DNA from: Candidatus Pacebacteria bacterium CG10_big_fil_rev_8_21_14_0_10_44_11
GTDB taxonomy: Bacteria; Patescibacteriota; Microgenomatia; UBA1400; PJMF01
Assembly: GCA_002772705.1 (NCBI GenBank)
Contig: PFDH01000009.1
Coordinates: 12,930 to 20,096 of the forward strand
Direction: 5' to 3'
Length of the DNA: 7,167 nt
The stretch's first letter is position 1; every line of letters starts with the position of its first letter. Shown here one piece after another: positions 1 to 5,804 of the stretch. Position numbers and translations under genes: made by a program. A model generated the notes under the pieces. That model was not told the DNA's origin. It did not search any database and saw nothing but the letters and a program-made list of their open reading frames with translations.

Positions 1-1
1 T

Positions 2-508
2 GTCCAACAAATTTTAGCCCAAAAAGGTTCAATTCAAGGAATCGTGCTGGACATGCGCAACAACCCTGGTGGTTTCTTTGATGACGCCATTGGCATTGCT
101 AGTGATTTTATCCCCAGCGGAGTTGTTGTTTCACAAAAGGGTCGGACGATTGATAAATCGTTTGAGGCCACGGGAAACGCCAGGTTACAAGGCATTCCAT
201 TGGTGATGTTAGTTAATGGTGGTAGCGCATCAGCTTCAGAAATTGTGGCTGGGGCACTCAAAGATCAACTCAATGTGCCGCTGATTGGCAAAAAAACTTT
301 TGGCAAGGGCACAGTCCAGGATAGGCGTGAGCTGACCAATGGCGGCGCCCTTCATATTACCATTGCTAAATGGATGATGCCGGCTGGAGAGTGGATTCAC
401 GAAACGGGGATCCCAGTCACGGTTGAAGCCGAGGATGATCCAAAGACTGAAGAAGATGAAATGCTGGTCAAAGCGGTCGAAACACTTGGCAGCAAAAAAG
501 TGCAATAA
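2..508 (+). CDS. S41 family C-terminal processing peptidase (CtpA/Prc type), 3' part only
   Basis: This is the C-terminal 168 residues of a serine protease that cleaves extracytoplasmic proteins near their C termini. The reading frame is open at the left edge, so the start, signal peptide or membrane anchor and the usual PDZ domain lie outside the window. What is seen is the S41 catalytic core: the LDMRNNPGG strand and turn, then NGGSASASEI with the likely nucleophile being the middle serine (codon 230-232). GKKTFGKGTVQ follows, with the general-base lysine at codon 305-307. The 25-residue serine-to-lysine spacing matches the known Ser/Lys dyad of the family (for example CtpB and the algal D1 protease). 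A GEWIHETGIPV segment typical of the family follows, and then a short acidic tail. The gene ends at a TAA, and the promoter of the neighbouring HtrA-type protease starts 1 bp later. Family is near certain; the physiological substrate is unknown. Confidence 0.95.
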   Translation, partial: VQQILAQKGSIQGIVLDMRNNPGGFFDDAIGIASDFIPSGVVVSQKGRTIDKSFEATGNARLQGIPLVMLVNGGSASASEIVAGALKDQLNVPLIGKKTFGKGTVQDRRELTNGGALHITIAKWMMPAGEWIHETGIPVTVEAEDDPKTEEDEMLVKAVETLGSKKVQ

Positions 509-509
509 G

Positions 510-539
510 TTGACATCTATAAATACAAAAGGATATAGT
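510..539 (+). promoter_or_regulatory. sigma70-type promoter for the htrA-like gene
   Basis: A perfect -35 hexamer TTGACA (510-515) is separated by 18 bases from TATAGT (534-539), a 5/6 match to the -10 consensus. It begins one base after the S41 stop codon. The predicted transcription start is near 546, giving a leader of only about 18 nt that holds the GAGGG Shine-Dalgarno (550-554). This suggests the HtrA-type gene can be transcribed independently of the upstream protease. It is inferred from sequence only. Confidence 0.6.
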
Positions 540-563
540 ACGTCTGCTTGAGGGATGATCAAG

Positions 564-1793
564 ATGGAGTTAAAATCCCAGCGTATGCCGCAAACTAAAA
601 TCACACCCCAAAGCCTGAAAGGTTTTTTTGTTGGGCTTGGTGTTTCGGCGATTGTCTTAATTTCTTTTTTTACCGGCGCCATTGCTGATCGTCTGTTTGT
701 GATTAAGCCACTCGATTATTTGTTTCAGCGAGCTGGCAACCAGATCGCTAACTTTCAACCAGCAAACTCAAACGATACCAAGCTTGGACAACTCATCAGA
801 GATAACGCTGATTTATCTGTTCCAGATGTAGCTGAGGTGGCTTCTGAATCAGTGGTGACAGTTTCGATTAAAACTCAACAACGAATACTTGAGCCGTCGC
901 CTAACGATCCATTTGGTTTTTTTGGTTTGGGTAACACCAGGATAGAACAGGTTGAACAAGACATTGGCAGTGGTTTTGTGGTTGATGAATCAGGCCTAAT
1001 TGTGACTAATAAGCACGTGGTTTCGAATATCCAAGCCGAATACAAAGTGGTTGATAAAGATAACAAGGAATACATTGTTCAACAAATTTATCGCGATCCC
1101 ACCAACGATTTGGCTATTCTAAGAGTCGATGGATCCTCACTGCCGCGGTTGGCAATGGGGGATTCTAACAACATCCGGGTTGGTGAAAGCGTGATTGCCA
1201 TTGGCACGGCCCTGGGCGAGTTCAGACACACGGTGACTACCGGCGTAATTTCTGGTTTAGGCAGAGGTATTACTGCCGGTGATGGTTTTTCGCAAGCTGA
1301 AACGTTAGACAATGTCATTCAAACTGATACCGCAATTAATCCGGGTAATTCCGGTGGCCCGCTTCTCAACATAAAGGGTGAGGTGATTGGGGTGAATGTA
1401 GCGGTGTCGCAGGGCGCTCAAAATATTGGGTTTGCCTTGCCAATTAATGTTGTCAAAGCTTCAATTGATAACTTTAACCAGACCGGTCAGTTCGACCGAC
1501 CGTTTCTGGGCGTGTCCTACATGATGATTTCAGCTGAACAAGCCATCAGAATGAATTATCCACAAGGCGCATTGATTAGAGAAGTAGTTAAAGGTTCAGT
1601 GGCAGAAGAGGTTGGCCTTCAAGCTGGAGATGTGATCACTGCCTTAGATAGCAAGGAACTGGTAGACACAGAAATTGTTGACGTCATTAACACAAAGAAA
1701 GTTGGCGATCAGCTCAAGATCAAGTATTGGCGTGACGGGCAAGAAAAGGAAGTGACAGCAACTTTGCGCACAACCCAAAATACAACCCAATAA
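564..1793 (+). CDS. HtrA/DegP-type trypsin-like serine protease with PDZ domain
   Basis: The 409-residue protein is a membrane-anchored S1C protease that should degrade or refold damaged proteins outside the cytoplasmic membrane. A basic N terminus leads into one hydrophobic segment at about residues 20-43, acting as signal anchor. After a linker comes the chymotrypsin-like domain with a complete triad: His151 in TNKHVV, Asp182 in TNDLAIL and Ser263 in GNSGGPLL. A single C-terminal PDZ domain (about 314-402) opens with the FLGV carboxylate-binding loop. One PDZ resembles DegS or Gram-positive HtrA rather than two-PDZ DegP. An ATG at 555 would add three residues, but GAGGG (550-554) touches it directly. 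The ATG at 564 lies 9 nt downstream of that Shine-Dalgarno and is preferred. It follows an S41 protease, a plausible functional partner, and its stop abuts the prfA stop on the other strand. Confidence 0.93.
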   Translation: MELKSQRMPQTKITPQSLKGFFVGLGVSAIVLISFFTGAIADRLFVIKPLDYLFQRAGNQIANFQPANSNDTKLGQLIRDNADLSVPDVAEVASESVVTVSIKTQQRILEPSPNDPFGFFGLGNTRIEQVEQDIGSGFVVDESGLIVTNKHVVSNIQAEYKVVDKDNKEYIVQQIYRDPTNDLAILRVDGSSLPRLAMGDSNNIRVGESVIAIGTALGEFRHTVTTGVISGLGRGITAGDGFSQAETLDNVIQTDTAINPGNSGGPLLNIKGEVIGVNVAVSQGAQNIGFALPINVVKASIDNFNQTGQFDRPFLGVSYMMISAEQAIRMNYPQGALIREVVKGSVAEEVGLQAGDVITALDSKELVDTEIVDVINTKKVGDQLKIKYWRDGQEKEVTATLRTTQNTTQ

Positions 1794-2750
1794 TTATTCT
1801 TCTTCTTCTAATTCGGTCGTTTGAATGGACTCAGGATTGGTAAAGGCTGATCTCAAATCGAGGAGCATTTTGTCAATTCCACCCTCCAAAATTTCTGATA
1901 AGTTGTACCAGGATTGTTTGGTGCGATGGTCAGTTACTCGGCTTTGGGGAAAGTTGTAGGTTCTGATTTTTTCTGCTCGCTGAGCTCGACCGATGACGCT
2001 GCGGGCAGCGCCCAGTTCTGTTTGCCGTTTTTCTGCTTCGATTTCCCACAACTGTGCCCGCAATAAATCTAAAGCGATTTTACGGTTTTGAACTTGCTGC
2101 TTTTCTTGTCTAGCGCTGACGGCAATACCTGATGGCCGATGTATCAACCGAACGGCACTGTTAACTTTGTTGACATTTTGTCCACCCGCCCCACCGGCAC
2201 GCATAAACTGCCAGTCTAGATCTTCTTCTCTGATTTCAACCGCGTTCAGAGGCACCTCTGGGAGCACCGCCACCGAGGCGGTTGAGGTATGAATTCTACC
2301 CTGAGCTTCGGTTTCTGGCACCCGCTGGACTCGGTGAACCCCAGACTCATACTGAAAAATTTCAAATGGCGTCAAGCCTTCTTCGCCGAGGGTAGTTTTA
2401 CCAGTGACTTTAATAATCATCTCATCAATAAAACTGACTTTCAGTTTGTGAACCTCAATAAATCGCAAATACATTCGCAGTATATCATTGCCCCAGATTT
2501 TGGCTTCTTCGCCACCAGCGCCACCTCTAATTTCAATCATGCAGTTGCCTTTGCGACCGGTCTCTTGATTCACAACCTCATCGTTGCCACCAAACTGAGC
2601 GGCGGCTTGTTCTAGAGAATCAAGTTGGGTTTGGAGGTTTCTGAGTTCTTCCTCGACCAAAGAGGCCATTTCCGGATCTTGAGCCATCACGGTAGTCTCA
2701 GCAATTTTTGTTCGAAGTTCGTCAATTTGGGCTTGATAGGGATTTTGCAT
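1794..2750 (-). CDS. prfA: Peptide chain release factor 1 (RF1), short N-terminal domain
   Basis: This class I release factor recognises UAA and UAG in the ribosomal A site and triggers peptidyl-tRNA hydrolysis. It has 318 residues. The codon-recognition motif is PxT-type (P145-E-T147 in HRVQRVPETEAQG), which marks RF1 rather than RF2 (SPF). The catalytic GGQ is at 189-191 (MRAGGAGGQNVNKVNS), and the RTYNFPQSRVTDHR block lies near 263-276. The protein is about 40 residues shorter than E. coli RF1, and the deficit lies wholly before IEIRGGAGG, in domain 1. No in-frame ATG, GTG or TTG occurs upstream before a TAG at 2838-2840, so the short N terminus is not a start-calling error. No Shine-Dalgarno precedes the ATG. 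The C terminus is an EEEE tail encoded by a (TTC)4 tract at 1797-1808. It lies downstream of rpmE, as in several bacteria; the usual partner methyltransferase gene prmC is not next to it. Confidence 0.96.
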   Translation of the reverse strand: MQNPYQAQIDELRTKIAETTVMAQDPEMASLVEEELRNLQTQLDSLEQAAAQFGGNDEVVNQETGRKGNCMIEIRGGAGGEEAKIWGNDILRMYLRFIEVHKLKVSFIDEMIIKVTGKTTLGEEGLTPFEIFQYESGVHRVQRVPETEAQGRIHTSTASVAVLPEVPLNAVEIREEDLDWQFMRAGGAGGQNVNKVNSAVRLIHRPSGIAVSARQEKQQVQNRKIALDLLRAQLWEIEAEKRQTELGAARSVIGRAQRAEKIRTYNFPQSRVTDHRTKQSWYNLSEILEGGIDKMLLDLRSAFTNPESIQTTELEEEE

Positions 2751-2777
2751 ACTAGTAGTTAGTTCGACAGTATGTCC

Positions 2778-2783
2778 AGTATA
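2778..2783 (-). promoter_or_regulatory. possible -10 element upstream of prfA
   Basis: TATACT (5/6 match) is read on the minus strand in the 87-bp rpmE-prfA gap, 27 bases from the prfA ATG. The -35 region at the right distance (TTTCAA) is poor. The motif is followed by GGACAT, and ATACTG is repeated 9 bases downstream. A similar TATACT(A)GGACAT string precedes the HAD gene at 4254. prfA may equally be read through from rpmE, since no terminator is visible in the gap. Confidence 0.3.
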
Positions 2784-2837
2784 CGCACTCCTGCCACCTC
2801 TTGAAAGTGAGGGGAGAGAACACTGGTATGAGCTGAG

Positions 2838-3176
2838 CTATTGAGCAGTGGATTTGCGAAGCGAAGATTGCTGATCGCGCAGCAACTCTCGGTATGATTT
2901 TGGATCGACTTGATCGTCTTGAGATTGTTTTTTCAGCTTTGACTGTTGCTTAGTTTGCTTTTGTTGATGAGCTTGGGCCACTTTCATTTTACTTAAGAAA
3001 CGATCAACCCGACCCTGACGGTCAACAAACTTAACTTCACCAGTAAAGAACGGATGGCACTTATCACAGATATCAATCTGCATTGATTCTTGAATTGAGC
3101 CGATCACAAATGAGTTGCCACAGCTGCAAGTAACTTTGCAATCTTCAAACCACTTTGGATGGACACCTTGTTTCAT
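2838..3176 (-). CDS. rpmE: 50S ribosomal protein L31, zinc-binding type with charged C-terminal extension
   Basis: This large-subunit ribosomal protein of 112 residues begins MKQGVHPKW, close to the MKxGIHP start usual for L31. It carries the zinc-site cysteines C17-x-C19 (TCSCGNSF) and C37-x-x-C40 (ICDKCHPFFTG), so it is the C+ form. The L31 core ends near residue 63. The remaining roughly 50 residues are a lysine/glutamine-rich, low-complexity, probably helical tail ending in a DPKSYRELLRDQQ-like segment, whereas ordinary L31 is about 70 residues. Two upstream starts were rejected. The ATG at 3200 lies inside a consensus -10 hexamer, and longer forms run back into the transporter gene. The ATG at 3176 has AAGGA 4 bases upstream (3181-3185). 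prfA follows after 87 bp on the same strand. Confidence 0.93.
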   Translation of the reverse strand: MKQGVHPKWFEDCKVTCSCGNSFVIGSIQESMQIDICDKCHPFFTGEVKFVDRQGRVDRFLSKMKVAQAHQQKQTKQQSKLKKQSQDDQVDPKSYRELLRDQQSSLRKSTAQ

Positions 3177-3198
3177 AAATTCCTTGGTAAGAGCCGTC

Positions 3199-3207
3199 AT
3201 TATAGCA
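3199..3207 (-). promoter_or_regulatory. extended -10 promoter for rpmE
   Basis: Read on the minus strand, this is TGCTATAAT, a perfect extended -10 (TGnTATAAT). It sits directly after the TAA stop of the EamA transporter gene (3210-3208). No good -35 is seen at 16-18 bp. The predicted start of transcription near 3192 gives a leader of about 16 nt containing AAGGA, leading to the ATG at 3176. It also means an ATG at 3200 would not be in this transcript. Confidence 0.6.
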
Positions 3208-4197
3208 TTATTTTTTGAGGAATAAAGGTCTGGCTCCTTTGTTGAGGATGCGACGAAAGATACTCTGTTTCTTTTGTTTGCTTCGATGCAATGAATAGAG
3301 CACACCAGAGAAAATAAGCAGTAACCCAACGAAATGCACAATGGTAAACGATTCTTTCAAGAAGATGATTGCCAGGGGAATATACACCAATGGTTGTAAG
3401 TAGCGAAAGATACTGGCTTCAGAGGCTTCAATGTTATCTTGAGCTTTGATGTAGGCAGAGAGTGCCACAATCGAACCAAGCGTTGCCATGTATAAAACCG
3501 CACGCTGAACCGAAGTTGCCGTAATATCGTGAGAGAGTAGACTAACCAGTTTGGGTATCGACCACTCAACTTGCCAAGCCGCCAGCAAGCCAAAACTGAT
3601 CATGCCGACCAAAAAACTAATCGCCGCGACGAACAACTTTGGTAGCCGAGAATACCACCGTTTTGCCATCGCTAAGTACCCTGAATCAGTAATGTTTGAT
3701 CCCAAAATCAAAAGATTGCCAAGCAATGAAGCCTGCCAAGTTACTTGACCATGAGTTAGAATTGGCAGTAAGGTAATCACTAGTGTGCCTAGAAACGTAA
3801 TCACCAAGCCAATCCATTCATAGCGCTCCTGCCGCTCTTTCAAGAAGAAAACACTCATCACAACCAAAAAAAGCGGAGCAGTGGTGCCGATCAAGTTAGC
3901 TTCGAGGGCGGTGGTTAAAGCGAGACCAGAATAGACCAAGCTTAAACCAACAGTTGTACCAAGCAGCTCAAGAACAATGATGATGAGAACGTCTTTTGCG
4001 TAAATTCGACCTTTACGCCAATAATGCCAAAAGATTGGCAGCGAGAGAATCGAAGCCAAAGCAAATCGCAAGAATAAAAATCGAAAGGGAGTGGTGATCT
4101 CAAACGCTGGCTTGATAATTACAAAAGCGGCGCCCCAGATCAGGGTGTTGAGTAGCAACAGTTGATAGGCTTGCAAACGCTTCTTGGAAAAGTTCAT
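3208..4197 (-). CDS. EamA/DMT family transporter (10-TM permease)
   Basis: This is an integral membrane protein of the drug/metabolite transporter superfamily, a secondary carrier of unknown substrate. From the ATG at 4197 it has 329 residues. Two tandem EamA repeats are visible, each of about five hydrophobic segments. The first contains LIWGAAFVIIKPAFE near the start and ends FFLKERQERYEWIGL plus a glycine-rich helix. The second ends FRYLQPLVYIPLAIIFLKE and then VGLLLIFSGVLY. The repeated FLKE before the last helix of each half is typical of the family. The cytoplasmic tail is short and basic. A TTG at 4215 would add six residues; neither start has a clear Shine-Dalgarno, and MNFSKKRL is the more natural N terminus. 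It is transcribed divergently from the HAD gene. Its stop codon touches the rpmE promoter. Substrate cannot be told from sequence. Confidence 0.9.
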   Translation of the reverse strand: MNFSKKRLQAYQLLLLNTLIWGAAFVIIKPAFEITTPFRFLFLRFALASILSLPIFWHYWRKGRIYAKDVLIIIVLELLGTTVGLSLVYSGLALTTALEANLIGTTAPLFLVVMSVFFLKERQERYEWIGLVITFLGTLVITLLPILTHGQVTWQASLLGNLLILGSNITDSGYLAMAKRWYSRLPKLFVAAISFLVGMISFGLLAAWQVEWSIPKLVSLLSHDITATSVQRAVLYMATLGSIVALSAYIKAQDNIEASEASIFRYLQPLVYIPLAIIFLKESFTIVHFVGLLLIFSGVLYSLHRSKQKKQSIFRRILNKGARPLFLKK

Positions 4198-4253
4198 GAT
4201 ATCAGCATAAACCAAAACAATAGTACATATCCAGACTCACTGGGCAGATACGT

Positions 4254-4259
4254 TATACT
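4254..4259 (+). promoter_or_regulatory. possible -10 element giving a leaderless HAD transcript
   Basis: TATACT (5/6 to consensus) ends only 5 bases before the HAD gene ATG at 4265, so transcription would begin at or next to the start codon. There is no Shine-Dalgarno in GGAC or its surroundings at a usable distance, which also fits leaderless translation. The -35 region is unconvincing. The same 49-67 bp divergent gap must also hold the transporter's promoter; the best minus-strand candidate there (TACTAT at 4225-4220) is weak. Confidence 0.4.
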
Positions 4260-4264
4260 AGGAC

Positions 4265-4837
4265 ATGTCAAATCTGGCCAACTATTTAGTTCAGCACTCC
4301 AAAAAATATCTGATTTTTGATTTTGATGAAACGCTGTTCACTTTGGAGATGCCCTGGGAGGAGTATCAACGCGAGATGAAATTTCGGTTGCACCAGTTTG
4401 ACCCTGACTTTTCAGAATTTGAAGACGTCTACGATTGGGAAAATGCCATTACCAAAAAGTATGGCGCAAAGGTCGCTGCGATCAGATGGAACTACTCGGC
4501 AGAGTTTGAAGGCAAGTACTCAAAAAATGAAGTCCAAGAGCAGTATGATTTGACCGATTTTATTCGAGAGCAGGGTAAAAAGTACCAGCTATTTGTATGG
4601 ACTTCAAACATGCGCAGTACGGCAGAGCCAGTGTTGGAAAAAGCTGGGTTACTGTCATTTTTCTCTCAATTGGTGACCAAAGGTGACGTCTTGTTGATGA
4701 AACCCGACCCCGAGGGCTTTTACAAGATTTTTGATCCGGCTACGCAAAAAAAGTCCAAGTTTTTGATGATTGGCAATGGTGATCACGATCGGGATGCTGC
4801 TAGTGCGGCAGGGATTGATTTTTGGTTGCGGCCTTAA
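4265..4837 (+). CDS. HAD superfamily hydrolase (phosphatase-like)
   Basis: This 190-residue soluble protein should be a Mg-dependent phosphohydrolase of the haloacid dehalogenase fold. All four motifs are visible. Motif I is DFDETL with nucleophile Asp19 and acid/base Asp21. Motif II is VWTSN with Thr113/Ser114. Motif III is Lys146 in LMKPDPEGF. Motif IV is IGNGDHDRDAASAAG with Asp173 and Asp177. About 90 residues between motifs I and II, rich in aromatic and charged residues, form a helical C1-type cap, as in the phosphoglycolate phosphatase/beta-phosphoglucomutase group. The specific substrate cannot be assigned. The only good start is the ATG at 4265, with no Shine-Dalgarno and a -10-like TATACT immediately upstream. 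It is followed 37 bp later, on the same strand, by a cytidylate-kinase-like gene. Confidence 0.9.
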   Translation: MSNLANYLVQHSKKYLIFDFDETLFTLEMPWEEYQREMKFRLHQFDPDFSEFEDVYDWENAITKKYGAKVAAIRWNYSAEFEGKYSKNEVQEQYDLTDFIREQGKKYQLFVWTSNMRSTAEPVLEKAGLLSFFSQLVTKGDVLLMKPDPEGFYKIFDPATQKKSKFLMIGNGDHDRDAASAAGIDFWLRP

Positions 4838-4848
4838 GCAACTTTTTT
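4825..4848 (+). terminator. weak intrinsic terminator at the end of the HAD gene
   Basis: GTTGC (4825-4829) pairs with GCAAC (4838-4842) across an 8-base loop that includes the HAD stop codon, followed by six T residues (4843-4848). The five-base-pair stem is short, so termination may be partial. The T run flows directly into the extended -10 of the next gene. Confidence 0.45.
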
Positions 4849-4856
4849 GATACAAT
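4848..4856 (+). promoter_or_regulatory. extended -10 promoter for the cytidylate-kinase-like gene
   Basis: TGATACAAT matches TGnTATAAT except for one base. No -35 hexamer is evident at 16-18 bp. The predicted start is near 4863, leaving a leader of about 12 nt before the ATG at 4875, and that leader has no Shine-Dalgarno. It overlaps the last T of the HAD terminator. Confidence 0.5.
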
Positions 4857-4874
4857 ACACTCTCCAAAAATCTT

Positions 4875-5804
4875 ATGCCTATTTCACAGCTTTCACCTGA
4901 AAACATGAGCGGTCGGTATCATTATTCATTAGAGAACCTTGCTAGTGCAATGAAAGTGGTAGCTGAAGCAGCTGCATCGTTGGCATGGCCAATGATAATT
5001 GCCATTGATGGCTCAGCGGCAGTGGGCAAAACTCAGATTGTTGAATACTTGAAAACTCTTGGTTACATACAAATGAGTAAAGGTCTCCTAGCTCGAATTT
5101 ATACTTGGGTCTATCAGAGCTTTAATTTCGTTGATAGACCAATAGAGGAATTTGCCCAAGTTGCTAGAAATCTTGAGGTAAAAACAATAAAAAAAGAGGG
5201 AAAACAGGTTGTTTTGATAGAAAGTGAATACGTTGGTTCTCACTTTTTAGATCCGGAAGGCATTGATGATGAATCAGGACTCAGATCTGATCAAATCAAT
5301 CAGAAAGTTTCTTGGTTAAGTGGTCAGTCTCTGATTGTAACCCTGATTCATGATCACGTCAGAGAAATTGCTGAGAAGGCAGCTAAAGATAAACAATCAC
5401 TAGTTGTTGATGGTAGAGATAGTGTCTGGACTTTCTTGGACTCAAAGCTTGCCGTAGCTAAGATTTATCTCTATGCTCAAGATCATGCCATTCGGTTTAG
5501 AGCTAAAGAACGATATAAGAAAAAGATGGCTCATGATTACCCGGATGTACCAATTGATCCGATTGATCTCAAAGATGTAGGTGAGAAAGCGATACAACGC
5601 ACTCGAGAGGATATTCATAAATCCGATGGTAGATTGGCCAGTTTAGAAGAGGCATATCAATTACTTAGCGATGGTTTTTATGATGAGGTAATTGATACAA
5701 CTGAAATGACAGCCCTCGAAACATTTTTTCACATCCTGCTTGTGCAGATAAAAATTATAGAGTCACTAACACCCGGTTTAAATCAAGACTTTTTGATTAA
5801 CTGA
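4875..5804 (+). CDS. Divergent cytidylate-kinase-like P-loop kinase
   Basis: This 309-residue soluble P-loop NTPase most resembles cytidylate kinase (CMP + ATP to CDP + ADP), but distantly. A canonical Walker A, GSAAVGKT, is at 46-53 within IIAIDGSAAVGKT, aligning with the AIDGPxGxGKS start of Cmk. Later Cmk-like marks are SLVVDGRDS (175-183, compare the DGRDIGT block), an Arg-rich lid region with QRTREDIHKSDGR (241-253) and EVIDTTEMT (271-279, compare IDTTxL). It differs from Cmk (about 220-230 residues) by a roughly 40-residue N-terminal extension and about 40 extra residues between the P-loop and the GRD block. The Cmk acceptor motif LDTGAxYR is replaced by IQMSKGLLARIY. The acceptor could therefore be something other than CMP. 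The gene looks more AT-rich than its neighbours, notably around 5170-5215. It overlaps the 3' end of hisS by 22 bp. Confidence 0.75.
   Translation: MPISQLSPENMSGRYHYSLENLASAMKVVAEAAASLAWPMIIAIDGSAAVGKTQIVEYLKTLGYIQMSKGLLARIYTWVYQSFNFVDRPIEEFAQVARNLEVKTIKKEGKQVVLIESEYVGSHFLDPEGIDDESGLRSDQINQKVSWLSGQSLIVTLIHDHVREIAEKAAKDKQSLVVDGRDSVWTFLDSKLAVAKIYLYAQDHAIRFRAKERYKKKMAHDYPDVPIDPIDLKDVGEKAIQRTREDIHKSDGRLASLEEAYQLLSDGFYDEVIDTTEMTALETFFHILLVQIKIIESLTPGLNQDFLIN

Noticed and set aside
236..682. Minus-strand open frame across the S41 gene and htrA start
   Set aside because: It is antisense to two convincing protease genes, shows no family features and has no promoter or Shine-Dalgarno.
1797..1808. (TTC)4 microsatellite as a phase-variable tract
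   Set aside because: Four trinucleotide units encode the prfA EEEE tail; slippage would keep frame and the tract is too short to be notable.
2289..2615. Plus-strand open frame within prfA
   Set aside because: It is a shadow of the RF1 coding sequence, which carries intact GGQ and PxT motifs in the other strand.
2760..2837. Terminator or riboswitch between rpmE and prfA
   Set aside because: Only short, mismatched stems (CCTC/GAGG) are present with no T-run and no recognisable riboswitch core.
3177..3341. Longer rpmE reading frame with a hydrophobic, cysteine-containing N terminus
   Set aside because: It overlaps the transporter coding sequence out of frame, and the L31 family start MKxGxHP lies at 3176 with its own Shine-Dalgarno.
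5781..5798. AT-rich inverted repeat AATCAA/TTGATT at the kinase-hisS junction as a terminator
   Set aside because: The stem is only six A/T-rich pairs, and neither strand has a T tract after it.
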